Below are positions 38,501 to 52,700 of a stretch of DNA of 64,000 bases, piece by piece. The notes under the pieces are model-generated. The model worked only from the letters and a program-made list of their open reading frames with translations. It did no database searches and was not told where the DNA came from. Position numbers and translations under genes: made by a program. The DNA is taken from positions 33,005,315-33,069,314 of the forward strand of contig NW_024037069.1 of NCBI RefSeq assembly GCF_015706575.1, given 5' to 3'. The number at the start of each line of letters is the position of its first letter. Positions within the stretch are counted from its first letter, which is position 1. This DNA comes from Patiria miniata. Its lineage: Eukaryota; Echinodermata; Asteroidea; Valvatida; Asterinidae.

Positions 38501-40741
38501 CGTCTTCGTACCCTCGCCACGTTCAAACTTGGTGTTCTGCTGAACGTACATGTATGCAATTACATCGAGCGTCTACAGAGGACCCTATATTCAAAACATA
38601 ACACATGTTCTGTAAAACGAATGGTTTTGAATCCCTGTGAAATACTGCATTGTACCAAAAATTGGGGGATATCTTTTATGTACACGCACTGCGGGTTTTT
38701 CAAAAGTTGTATACACAGCTGATCTTTACAATCACACACTGCACTGCCAAATGACGATCAATGCCAAAAGACACGTACCTTATTTTAAAAGTCAATAGCT
38801 TCTTTCATCTGCAAGGGATTAGACACACCCTGAAAATATACAGAAAGAAAATATTAAAACAATATACGCCCATAACATCATGTGAAATGGAAATTATGGT
38901 TAAACAATTTGTACCTGACCTTACAAATACTAGAATTTTCTTTTCAAAATCATTCATGCTGGTCCCTTTCAGCTTACATAACTTAGGCAGTGGTGATAAC
39001 ACTAGCATGCTTTTATTGAATAGTTAAATCACGATTTCAAAAAAAAAATCCACTTCACTGAATTTTCCAAGATTACAAAAAAATTGACACTGCGTGTTTG
39101 CAATTGTAATTCGCCCCATAGGCTTATAGCCTCATATTAAGTATACACTCAACATAGACCACCCCATAATGTGGCTCAAATACAGAACTTCCTTCATAAT
39201 ATTGTGAGCTGCACAGCAGTTATACTGTATAACAGCATCGTCATCCAAGAAAAATAATATGAGGAAATCAAAATCAGGGTTGTTTTTTCCTCTTCATATT
39301 CATGTTTTATCACACGATCCTTTGGCCAATAATTGCTCCCACTAATTCATCTCATCTCATATTTCTAAATCTATCATATTGTATATCGGGATTAATTAAA
39401 TCAAACAACACAAAAGACAAAACTTACCACCTGTGTGGAAGCTTCCAGAACTGGTTCAAACTACAACCGTCCTACTGCATGCACAGAATACGTTGCATCT
39501 GAGTACTCTTGCTGACTTGGCAATATGCTTACCAAACTTGACCTCTAGCCTAGGTCATGACCAACTGTTAGTACCTTCTGTAAGACTACATGTATATTGT
39601 TTCATTACCCGATGCACATTTTGTTACCACGAATGACGATATTAATTCTCGCCATTACATTATTCTATTAGCGTGCCCAGATTATTGTCAGAAAAATGGC
39701 GGTTGTCTTTGTGCCGCGTAATGGCCTGATTATGCCAGCACGCAATCAGATTTAATCCTATTGGTTAAGACCTAACATCACGTGGTCATATTTAAACATC
39801 GTGACGTGTACCGTGTTTATTAGGTGTTGAACACAAACGACTAAATTAATAACTTGAGTTATTATTAGTGTCTTAATTAGTTAACAAGCCTTTTTCAAAC
39901 AAAGTGTTATTCTTTGGGAATAAACAAAATGTTAACTAGTGAAATTGAACAGTTAAAACATTTTCTAAAACCGATCTCATAATAAACACCCTATAGCACT
40001 GTTGACATTAAACGCTAACCGTTTTGTTTAAAAACACATGATGTGTTTAATTTTGCCACATAGTATTTAAATCTAAAACACTGCGTTTATTTTTTAAACG
40101 TGTCACATTTTCTCGCGTTTTACAGTGTAAGTGACGCTTGCAAATTGCCTAAGCCCAGTCCCGCATCGTAAGCTATACACATCGCGAACTACTTTCTACC
40201 ATTAATTGTCAATCTGTGAATTAATAATCAAGTTACCCCTTTTTTGTACAGTCTCTAGACAATGCCGTCCCAATTAATAGACGGTTTACTACCCGCAATC
40301 CCATGCAATGCAAGTGGGACCGTTTGGTCGTAAAATCAATCGAGTAGTTCTTTTACGGTAACCCATTCCCAAGCATTTTTTTCCATACTTTTCTTTGTAT
40401 AAATTCCGGATATGTTTGTACAGTGATATTGTATCCTTTCCCCTTTATCTGCCGATACATGATTATATGCATTTTGTACTCTGCAGCTGACTTCCTCCCT
40501 AGCCGAGTGAGTCAGACGGTAAACCTGGGGGATTCAGTTAATCTGACTGTCACTGCGACCAACCAATCGAGCACAAGTACCCGCTGGAGAAAGGACGGCG
40601 GCAACGTCACCAGAAACAGACGCGGTAGTCTGTACTTTGATTTCAGCAACATCGATGCTTCAGACAGTGGGGTTTACGAGGTCCACCTTGCCCAGGCACG
40701 TCAGCAAGGAAACCAGGCACTCATGCGATTAATTGTCAGAG
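35523..40741 (+). CDS. Receptor phosphatase exons 1-3: signal peptide and two Ig-like domains
   Basis: Exon 1 (35523-35577) gives MEDRLHFILLFLLLGPFT, a clear signal peptide, with a phase-1 donor gtaggc. Exon 2 (36478-36810, residues 19-129) is an Ig-like domain with its Cys pair in 'DFTCIT' and 'VFACKA'. Exon 3 (40487-40741, residues 130-214) is a second Ig-like domain starting ADFLPSRVSQTVNLGDSVNL and ending 'DSGVYEVHLAQ...LMRLIV'. As I recall human TEK/Tie2, the matching places read [20 protein letters not shown] and 'DAGVYSARYIG...FTRLIV', and its first Ig also has 'LTCIA ... YFCEG'. The ATG at 35523 is chosen because it immediately precedes the hydrophobic run. Several NxS/T sites are present. 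Confidence 0.9.
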
Positions 40742-43700
40742 GTAAACATGTTTAATATTAAACTTTACTTTGATAAACATATTAAAATCACTCCGTTTAA
40801 AAAAATTGATTAGTTTTTCTCAAAGTGAGCAGAATGACCGAAGCGACAATGTAAACCGCATAGTTCATCGTTAAATGCAAACATTTTGTGAGGATGTGGT
40901 GCAACTCCCACTTCTGTTTTATTTGTTTATAGAATGCAAAGAGCATAAATGGAAAGCGTTCTCATGCAATAGCTATTGTCCAGTCTGTTTCAATGGCGGT
41001 GTGTGTGACGACAAGAGTGGAGACTGCATTTGCCCGCCTGGCTTTAGTGGACAATTCTGCGAAACTCGTGAGTCTTATAGAATAGCAGTTTTCCGGTAAC
41101 TTTAATGTCAAATGTTCAAGTTACTAAAGTCATCAAAACGTTACCCATTCTTATTTTTGTATAGCCCGTTACATGGATGCTTTAAACTACACACCATCAC
41201 ACTGTAATATTCCTTAAACGTATTCTAGCATGCAGTCTTTTATCAATCAAAGTTACTACCTTCAACTTCAAATTAATAAATACTTTTTTTTAATTACGCC
41301 TTTTCCCCATTCGATAAAAAGAAACGTTTGTTCTGTTTGTAGCTGAAGGCCAGAACCGTTTTGGTCAATCAGGAAGTTTTCGCTGTGACGATTTAGCAGG
41401 CGATCATACGTGTACAGGGATGCTGTTCTGTTCAGTAATTAACAAATACTTTTCTTTTCATTATGCCTTTTCTCCATTCGATAAAAAGGAATGTTTGTTC
41501 TGTTTGCAGCTGAAGGCCCGAACTGTTTTGGCCAATCAGGAAGTTTTCGTTGCGACTCACTTGAGTTAGGAGGCGGTCCTACGTGTGCAGGGATGCTGTT
41601 CTGTTTACCAGATCCTTATGGCTGCTCGTGTGCTGCAGGGTACCAAGGAATCGACTGCAATGAAAGTAAGTCAGAAATCCAAATTATGCATTTAATACAC
41701 TTAGGCCTAGGGTGTTTGCGTTCCAGTTGCTCACATTTTTTTGGCAAATTTCCGACCTGCATAGAATTTTCTGGGAGAAGTTACCACCCTTTTTACCCGA
41801 TCGTTTGTTGTAGCTTGTGCTGCTGGTTTCTACGGAGCAGACTGTGCGCAGACATGTCACTGCATGGACGGGGTCACATGCAACGAATTTACAGGCGAGT
41901 GCTTTGGGGACTGCGCATCAGGATTCATGGGCATCAACTGCCAAGGTAATACTTTTGATCTTCACATTTTCCCTTCCTGTCATTAAAGCTTACAATCAAC
42001 GTCATGCCGTCACTAATCTGTGAACTGATTTAGGTTATTGGCAAGTTCTGCAAAAATCATGCATGGTAGGTGGTGTTAATTCATCCATTGATTGCATTTT
42101 GCGTGAATTACTGACTGATAGTGTTAAAATAATGACTGCTTTAAGTCATGCGGTAAAACAAGCCACCGGTTGAAATTTGTCGGAAATTATTAAAGAATAA
42201 ATAAGACTGAAAAATGGGACAGTGCTTTGTACCTGACTGTAGTCATCAATCACAACGTGACGGATGCTGGTATTGTTTTTTTCAACGGATGCAAAACTGT
42301 TAGAAAAAGTGGGCACCGTGCTTTTCGCTACGTTAGACATAATTATGTGTGTTTGACATGTCACCCCGGGTAACGAGAGACCTGGGCGGTGTTTTACGTT
42401 ACTACTAATGCAGCGAATTGCACAATACTTTTGTCTCCTGATTGCAGAAAAATGTCTTCCATTCAATGGAAATGTGGCATCGTGCAACACAACTTGTACA
42501 GACTTTTTAGGTAAAAAGTTTCTTAATCTTTACATTTTTTTCTGCTATTTGAACTTTTACCATTTCATTTACTTAAACCGACCAACCTCAGCTTGGAACA
42601 CTCCGCTGTTGCTGGAAGTATGGCTCCTTGACCTGATGATCACCTGACGTCTCTATAAAGATCGGGAGGAATACCGCGTCCATTGTCCACGTGATATCGT
42701 CCCCGACGTGATCCAAGATTCGCCACAATGAAGAAAAACCTACCCTGGCAAATAATTATGACTTATAGTCTTCCATTTGCTTTGGTATTAATCACTATGG
42801 GCTACACGGCGCCCTTCATTCTTATAGGTTGACCGTCTATTTCCTTGTCATGTAAATTATTTTGGTCTTGAATCTCGTGGGAATATAACGCAGTGTATTT
42901 CGCCAGCTGACCAACAGAGGTTATTGCGTTTAAATACCCTCCAACTTGAATAAAAATGAAGATATCGTTATCCTCTCATTTCAGACCCTGCTCTGGATTC
43001 CTTTTCGCCACAGATCGTTGCATCATTCACATCATTCCACAATGAATTGACTAGGACGTTCCTTTGGCAGCCCATGAATTGCTCAAACGGCATCATGATT
43101 GTGAATTACGTATACAAGTTCGGGTCTTTAGAGAGTCAAAAGGAACCAGAAGCAGAACGGGCTGAAGGCAACTCGGTACACGTACCCGTGTCGTGTGTTA
43201 ATATTTTGTATGAATTTGAGGTAGCTGCTGAAACCACCAAAGGCATCGGACGATTCAGCGTTAAAAACAGATTCTCGTCCTTTTGGCAAGGTAAATAATC
43301 ATGCGTATCTCTCCGTTATAATACGCTTTGAGTAGATGCGTTGTATTTTAATTGTCATTGAATTTACTTGTCAAAAGCAGTCATCATTGCTTGTGGACAT
43401 GATGATCAAAACATTTACCCACCATTCTGCTGAGGAGGGGGAGTCTTGCCCCCCTGCCCTCCCCGTAGTTACGCCACTGTTTTCTACATTCGTAAAACTT
43501 TGAAGATCATAGCAATACAATTTTGGGAGAAAAACATACGTTAAAGAAGGGTTATTCTGTGATAAACCGTTGAGGAATTACTCCTTCACAAAATGTAAGC
43601 ACACTAAATATTACCACTTCATCAACGATCAACTTAATATGTTTTAATCGAAGTTGTACTCTTGTTATTAGTACCTGATACTATAGATGGACTGACCGTG

Positions 43701-46700
43701 AATGGAAACAGGCACAGCAACCTCGATCTGACGTGGGACGCACCGGGAACCAGCCACGACCACCCCTGTCCTGTATCTGACTACCTGGTGACCTTTTACC
43801 TCATAAACCTAGAGCAGTGTCTAGATGTTCATCAATATGGCGGATCGCTGAATACCAATGACACCAGCATCACTCTACACGGACTGAAGGCGTACTCTAC
43901 TTACAATGTGTCTGTCACCCCGCGAAACGAAGCCGGCAACGGTACAACATCGTTCCTTCAAGTTACAACTGGGGAAACATGTAAGATTCTTTCAAAATTT
44001 GTCGATAGAAATAAAAAATGATTGTGCTTGTGTTCATATTTTGACCTGAAATGCGCTCTCTAATACCAGTTTTGTGAAAGATGCGATTCCTTTTTGGGTA
44101 TACAGTTTATCACGAGGGATAACAAAATACATCGTTCATAATTCTTCGAAGACTGCAACTAAGACATAATGATGAAAATAGCCATTAAGAAAAAAAGCTG
44201 TTAGGATTTTCTGTACGTTATTGAACACCTCTGTATATATCAGATGAATGGTACATTCCATCTGTAATGTATCGAAAGCATTGTTTGCATAAAGCAATTT
44301 TCTTTATGCAAAGAATCTGTGTTTCAACGGTAAGTGCAAATAACTTACAAAATTCAAGCAATCTCAAGTTTTACAAACTGTTATTGGGACACGAAACAGA
44401 GCCAAGCTCGGCCAGCTAGCCTAAACGAAATGTACCCAAAATCATTCATTGATAGATATCATTCAATTACCATAGATCCACAGGTTCCGCCCGAATTCAA
44501 CAGCAGTTCAGCAACGACTGACAGCATCACGTGGACATGGAACCCCATCCCTTGTGGGAGCAGAGGCGGCAACATTACTGGCTATGCAACAAACTTGACT
44601 GGACCCTTTGGGATAATTGATGAAGGGAATGTCTCATCCACGTCCGTGACACACACCGGTTTAGAACCCTGTACAAACTATACTCTAGCTGTCTGGGCAT
44701 ACCCCAGTAAAGGGAGACGACAGCCGTTAACTATGCGGCAACGAACGGCCAATGATGGTAATAGCCTTTTTTTAATAGCCATACATTTTGAATGTCTATC
44801 GAAAAATGCGATTCACGTCTATTTTATAATCTCGCATTCATGTGTTGAGTACAATTATTTTGAGTAACTTGTGAATTTGAGTTTTAAGAAACGTGTGAAT
44901 ACGTCACGTGATGACGGTCAGGATATATTGACCAATACAGTGGACACATCTGGTGCTTCTTAGAACCCAAATATATTTAGAGATAGTAAACTCTGGTGCT
45001 GTACCTGCCACTTCTTTTTGAGAATTCATGGGTCACTGAAATTTATCCTGAAATACTTCCAAATCGATTTTGTGAAAAGACTGGGTGCATTTTCTAACCG
45101 TTCAAGTGTGAGATAATTATTTCCCCATTATTTTTCTTTCAATCCATACAGTGCCAGTTGCTGTATCAGGTATGTCCATCCGCGTCATATCACATGAACG
45201 AAACGAATTTGACGTTTGTTGGACTCCCAGTGAAGGACCCTGCCCTGCGACATCTTACAATGTAACATATGAGCTCATCAAGATGGACCGATGCAGGAAG
45301 CAGAATCCCCTGATTTTAACACATTTTGCAACCGTCGACACCACTAATGTTACGATCCACCTACCTGCTTATTACTCAAAGTACACGGTAAAGGTCGCGC
45401 CAATCAACGAAGCTGGACCTGGTGAAGAAAATTTCGAGGATATAGATACAAACGAAAGCAGTAAGTAGTTGGAAATAGACCCAAGGTCTCAAATTTCTCA
45501 ATATTTATTTATTGTAGTGAATACAACCAATGCGTTACGTTGTTTGGGATTTGATGTCAAATTTAGATGGGGTTGGTTTCGGTCGGTCGTTCTAAAGCTG
45601 AGGTGTCACACGAACCAAATACCACGAATGAAATACATTATAGTTACTTTTTCCCCAAATCTGTAGCACCAACTGCGGCACCGGTAATCCGTAGTGCAGC
45701 AACCAATGACAACGTCACGTTCTTCTGGGATCCCATCCCTTGTGGCAGTAGACGTGGGAATATCACTCACTACGAGTACAGATTCAAAGAGCAGATACCA
45801 CGTGAACAGGAAAAAAATATCGAAAAGAAAAACATCTCCAGGCTGTCGGTTACCTTTGGTGATTTATCACCGTGTACCACCTACTCAATCAGAGTTCGAG
45901 CATTTACTCGCATTGGAGCAGGTCCGTGGACAAACTGGACACAGCAAGACACAGTCGTAATAGGTCAGTGATGAAACCATGTTTAAGTTCCCCAATCTAT
46001 TAATGATTCAGGTGTACGGATTTTTGTTCTCTTCAAAACTAAACACAAATGAAGAGAAACAGTGTTCTATTGCTCAGTTTGTATAATTAAAAAGAAATAT
46101 AGGTCTACTAGAAGAAAACATAATAATAATACATAATTCTTTATAGCAGTGTCGCAAACACAAATCATCCAGTATTCACATGAGAATGGCATTTCTTTGT
46201 CATTGTTGACTGAACTACAACACTGATGTACAGAATAATCTACTGCCAAGGTTCCACGGGTAATCATTAAAAAGATTAATTTCTTTTAAGATAAAGAAGT
46301 CGGTATAGACGATGTGATTTGTTTAATCACGATCTCGACTTTACAAAATCAGATGGGCCCTTTTGAATTCTTCATTACTATTGCTTTACATCCCTAAAAT
46401 ACAATTACGATATTTTTTAAAGATGCAATTGACATCTCTTCCAGATGAAATCCAAGAACTCAACCTGGAGCCCTCAACCAATGAAATCAAGGCCTCTTGG
46501 ACAACTGCTGGGAGCGAGGACAACCCTTGCCCTGTGACCTCGTACCGCGTTAGTTACCAACTTCTCAACTTGGAGCAGTGCCAACCACAGACCGACCCTG
46601 CTCTGACAAATTTGGAAATTGTGAATGGCAATAACACCGACATTACATTAATGCATGCTTACTCTACGTACAGTGTGCAAGTCGTACCGGCAAATAATGC

Positions 46701-49700
46701 TGGCGCGAAATACATGAAGAACAAGACAGTTACGACTAATGAGGGAGGTAAGTGCACTAAAACAAAAGAGGGCGCTTTCCCCATTGACTTATCAAGGTGG
46801 GTAGGAAGCTCGTATCTTTTGTTGGACAAACGGAAACAATACTTGCGTATACACGTGTAGCCTACATGGTCACATGACCCTTTCCAATGTAATGCAACAG
46901 CTTTTACTCAATGTCATAACACTTTCAATTTAAATCCACTTTATTGCAGTGCCATTGGCTGCTCCAGAAATCGACAAAATGCTCCCTTCCAATCAGAGCG
47001 TTCGAGTGTCTTGGAATCCAATTCCCTGCGGCAAACGAGGCGGTGACGTCACAGGCTACACGTACGAGCTGCGTGACGCATCTGAGTCCAGGGTAGAAAC
47101 AGCTGACACCACGGCAGAGTCTGTTGAAGTCAATGGTCTGCCACAAGGGGCGTCCTACTCCTTCAGGCTGCGGGCGTTCACGCGTGTAGGGCCGGGGCCC
47201 TGGAAGGAAGTTGATTTCGATATTCCAAAAGGTATAGATTATATAAGTTATTAAATAATTAAAATTTTTACTTATCGGATTTCAAAGCGTAAAAGGACAT
47301 AACGTCCTGGAATGCGCCCAATTGGGCTACGAAACGCATTAATTGGAAATAACATTTAAAAGTAGGAAATAACATCCACGCAACCATCCTTTAAAAAATG
47401 GGAATTTTTGTGTTATTCTTGCCAGAACCATGCGAGAACGAATTTCAGGAGTCAGCATTTTGACACTCAAAAATCGATCTGATGGGTGGTAGTTGTGAAT
47501 CCAGCCGCTCAGTGCATCGCATTATGCATTGGTGCTATGTGTATTATGTGGCACAATTACAACGTGTACCGTTAATTGACTGAACACGGCTGGAAAATAC
47601 GATTACACGTGTGCCACACATGTACGATGTAAACAACCGAGTTAATTTGTTTTACCTCTTGAGACGACTTTACAATCGTATGAGGCCTTCATAAAATTTT
47701 GAAAGAAATCATCCACTTTTTTTCAATTTGTCTTTCTTTCTTAATTAAGATGATACTACTGCGCCATCTCCGCCTACTCAACCTGGGAGTAGTCCTGCGG
47801 GCTTAGTTTTGGGCGTGGTCGTCTTCCTCCTGGTAGCAGTGGTTCTTGCTCTCGTGATAGCTATCATTGTCAAGTGAGTTACCATAAGTTACCGTACGTT
47901 ACCCGCGATTTGGCCCCGACAAGCTTTGCTGTCACATAGTACTAATATGTTTGCAATACAAAACAAGAGGTTCTGGGTTCGCCCACCCCCCTGCAAGCTG
48001 TGAAGTTCCTATTGCAAGCGTAGGATGTGAGGTAACATCGGTGAAGATAAAAAAAACCGTTATGGAATGTACCATAATTTCTTCATAAGCTTTATACAGC
48101 CAGCGGCAATGTCCTTCCTTTGAATAAGCTTTCGAGGTTTTCTCCCACTTCCAACTTCAGGTGCGGATCCGTGGAGGGAGGGGGGGGGGGGGTAAAGCAC
48201 CCCCAGCTGTGACTAGAAATAAATTTAAAAACGTATTGTGATTCCACCTGCTCTCCCCCCCCCACAAAAAAAGCCGCTTGGTTACTTGGGATATTGCTAC
48301 ACTATTCTGTAGTATTATATATTATTGATGATCGTCGGATTTAAACAGCGCCCCCATTGAAGGTGTGGTACGAACCTCATCCCCCCACCCCCACCCACCT
48401 ATCAATTTTACAGAGGCCAAGTGTCCGGAGAAAAAATAAACTCTGTCAGGTTTCAGCATTGATTTATTTATGCGACCCCTGCCCTGCACAAATTCCTGGA
48501 TTCGCCCCTGATACTGAACATTTCTTCATTGCCATTAATTTTCCCCTCTGGGTTTTGCCAAGCTTTAGAGCCACAGCGTCTCTGCGCTTTTGAATAATCC
48601 TTGATTCAATTCCTAGAGTAATATCAAAGTGATTAAAATAAATAAAAAAGTATCTTTTTAGAATCAGATTTAGAATGTTTTTTTTTTTCTGCCAAAGGAA
48701 ACAACGACAGCGAGGGAGCCATGTACTGACTTTGGGTGACACTGGCAATGATGTCCAGGCTATTTGTGTAAACGGAAACCAGGATGAAGGTATGATTTTC
48801 AATTACTTAAAAGCGTTAACAAGTAAATACTAATAGAAAACAAACTTCAACACTGGTGTTGTTACATTTCATCTGTAGTCAATGTTACTAGCAAGAAGGA
48901 AAAGTTTGCTAGCTGTTGAAACATTGAACATTGAAGATTGACGCCGAAATCACCCCCCCCCAAAAAAAAAACCCCACCCCAAACAAACAAACAAACAATA
49001 CCATGAGAAAGACTCTCGACTGGCCTTTTTGCCTGCTGATGGTCAACAACTTCAGTGTCACAGTTGTCGCTCCGTTGACTGCTGATACCGAATTAATTTC
49101 ATTATTCTACGAATTGTACGTTAACTATCATTATATGGTTTAAGAATCTTTAACAAGTGGTGATAAAATGATTGAGATATTAAAGTTAGAAAACTCTTTG
49201 AAAACTGACATTTGCAGTTTCAGTTGAGTTGGAGAATTTACCTTCAACGTCTGGTCACAAGGCATCAGTTGATGCATCAGCCACAGAGGGCCTATCCACT
49301 GACGAACCATTGACGTCATCCACTAATCCACCAAAGTCTACTGAACAGCAAGCTGTTGCTGTCTCTCCCAAAGCTGGACCATCCACAACATCCACTGATT
49401 CAGCATCAGCACCCGGTCCATCCACAACCAATATAAAGGCCTCTGTGAAGCCCAAATCGTATGCCAAGTCTGCCACCAAGCCCAAGCCGAAGGCTTCGGC
49501 AAAGGCATCCCCGAATTTCTCCCAAGCCGGCCCAGTTGCCATGGCTCACCTGGCTGAATACATCAAGAGTAGAACAGCTGGGAAGGTCAATGGATTCCAA
49601 CAAGACTATGAGGCGAGTCGAATTCCTTACTTTTACCAAGATTAAATTTAAACTTGATAAGACGTATGGGAGTGAAGACGTATCGGCACTGTGTTTCCTT

Positions 49701-52700
49701 CGCATGAGATCCAGTGCCTACGCGCGAATTTTACGCAATCAGCAGTTGCGGTACCAGACTGGGGGGGGGGGGGGGGCAGGGAGGAGAGGGGAGGCTGGGA
49801 GGGCCGGGGGGGGGGGCGAGTGAGTAGCAAAGATATAATTGGGGCCAACTGAGAATAAATTAGCGGCGTTGGAAAAATAGAAGGGGGCTGGCCATCATTT
49901 AACGCTTGGGGCGCTATCTAAAACCATCCAAATGCGTGTTTATGTACATATACATTGTGTATCAAAAACGCAAACAAAATATAATGGAATGCCAGACGTA
50001 GAGTGTGTAACCATCATAGATAATATAGGTATGGTTTGAAAGATACGCCTTTCCACTTTAAAATAAGACATCAAACGTCCAAATCTGATAGTTTTTGACA
50101 GAGTTTGCCAGTAATTTTCCAAGAGAGAGGTAAAATTGACCATGGGACCAAGTTAGGCATTGGGACAAAGTTAGTCTAATTGCCTGGCCTACAAAAATGT
50201 GTTTAGCGAGTAAACACAATTCTAAACACTTTATCTGTTTGTAAACATGTTTACCTGCTAAACATTTTTAGCATGAGGTGATGGCAAAAACCCAATACGC
50301 TTGCTAACGTTTGTTCTTATGTTTGATGATCTGTGCTTTAATAAAAAGAAATTGTGATCATAATATTACCCTTTTTTGCAGTCGATTCCAGGTGAACAGA
50401 TGCACTCTTGGCGCGTCGCCAAAGAGGACCAGAACAACAGGAAGAATAGATACCAAAACATCTTGCCATGTGAGTTTCCTTTCTGAAGATGTATGTCTCA
50501 TTTAGTATTTGGTAAATAATAGAAATACAAAGTTTCTTTACTATTTTTTTTTAAATCACGTTTGACGAGTTAAAGCATGCATCAGGACCTACCACTGATT
50601 TGAAGTTAAACATCATGTTACATTTCAATGTTTTTATTTGTTCAAAGTGGGAGCGGCGTCAAAATGTAAACAGTGTCAAACGTTAAATGAAGTCCCTTCG
50701 TTTAAAAAGCTATTAAAAATGCCCCAAACTTCTCACAATGGCAATAAACTGCTTTCGTTAAGAATTATGCACGTTGCTCTATACTACCACAATCTTGCCA
50801 TGCTTTGCCTCGACAGATGACCATTCTCGCGTGGTCTTGGACTGTCTTGAAGATAACTCACAATCAGACTACATCAATGCCTCCTGCATCAACGTAAGTC
50901 TTCGTCTCGATCTTTTCAAGTAAGGATGGACGTTTATTAGCCGCATTATCAAATACGTAGAAGTAACATGCACTGTTTTTCTCTTCATTCATATAGGGCT
51001 ACAAGCATGAGTCCAAGTACATTGCATGCCAGGGTAAGTAACCAGCGAAAACAAAATATAACGAAACATGTAAAAGCTTCCATCAATGCATTCTGACTGT
51101 TGTACTAACGTAATAATGGGAAACTAATTAAACGATCTAATTTTACTATTTAAAGCACTCTCCTGACTGATGTACCCAAGTTCATTTTTAAAATTAAAAG
51201 GGGATGTTGCAAACAAAAGTGCACCTCTTACCATGAAATCGTATATCCAAATCATACAATCTAATATAACATTTATTAGTTGGAAGTCATGTGTTTTTCC
51301 CTCAAAATCAAAGATGTCTAGAGGTGTGAACGCTTTTTAGGCATTGGAACGAGACACTCTGTATGTGTTTCATACCCGAATATAAAATTTAAAAGTCTTT
51401 TTGCCTAATAAATTAAAGGTCCGACTGAGGCCTCAGCGGACGATATGTGGCGCATGGTGTGGCAGGAACGAGTGGGAAAGATTGTCATGCTGACTAACCT
51501 GATCGAAAACGGCAAGGTAATTAAAATGAGTCTAATTAAATTTGCTTCGTGTTCTGTCCTAATCGAGACACAAAACCGCACCTCTTACCCAATCTATTTC
51601 CATTCAATAATAACACTTCGAGATTATTGTAGGGCCGCCATATCATGTTCCTGAAGTAACAAAAATTAAATGACCCGTTTTAATTTCAAAATCTAAAAAT
51701 AAAGCAAAGCAAAAGACAGTAAAGATAAATAATCATAGCAAAGTGTTACGGCCAAGGCACAAACGTTGTAAACTCCATAACCAACTGACACAATTTAGTC
51801 TTTCTACCATTTGTAGTGCAAATGCGACCAGTACTGGCCCGAAGGCACTGCCGACTACGGGGAACTGTTTGTCCGTAAAACGGACCAAACAAAACACGCA
51901 AATTTCATTGTGAGGACTTTCCACGTGTCGAAGGTAAGTCCAAATTGTGAAACTCTGCCCTCTTTTCCAGTAAAGTGATTTTAAAAGCAAACATGCCACC
52001 GCAGGCTGACAACAGCTAACTACCCGACAGAATGCTCATTTGATTTTTGTTTGGTCTTACAGAGCAGTGAGCCTGAGGGTGAATACCGTGAGTTAACCCA
52101 GTTCCATTACACCACCTGGCCAGACATGAAACCACCAGAGTCATCTCCTTTACTTCAGTTTGTCAGAAGGGTTCGAGAAACAGACACTTCACAACATGGA
52201 CCCATCGTTGTCCACTGCAGGTATAATTACTTAACCTATTTGTATCTTAATTAGATATATAAATGTTTTCCACAAATGCAAAATCCTCCTACCCGATGAG
52301 TAAGCCTACATTTGTCTTTTTCGTTTGGATATCTAAACCGATATTATAAGCCATTAGTATTCCCTATTGATAGTAAAGGATCGTGTGTCTATCATGTCAT
52401 CCTGCCGTCATATTTACAGAGAGAAACTTTATAGGGACCAGACGATTAAAAACCAAACATCACTCAAAGTTTGAATTGAAATACTTTGAATCGACCCACC
52501 GGAAGCAATGTATTTTTATTTTCAGAAAAAAAATGTGAATTTCGTTAAACTTTAGATTGTTATTTATTCGAGAGACGTGACTTTATTTTCGTTGGTTATT
52601 TCACTAGACCTGACTTATGCTGTGATATATGTCTAACACATAGCTGGCATGTTGTCTATGCCTACTTTAGTGCTGGAGTTGGCCGCACAGGAACCTTCAT

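Noticed and set aside
42589-42646. Possible extra receptor exon (acceptor acctcag, phase 1)
   Set aside because: It reads AWNTPLLLEVWLLDLMIT then stops, has no suitable donor and adds nothing FN3- or EGF-like.
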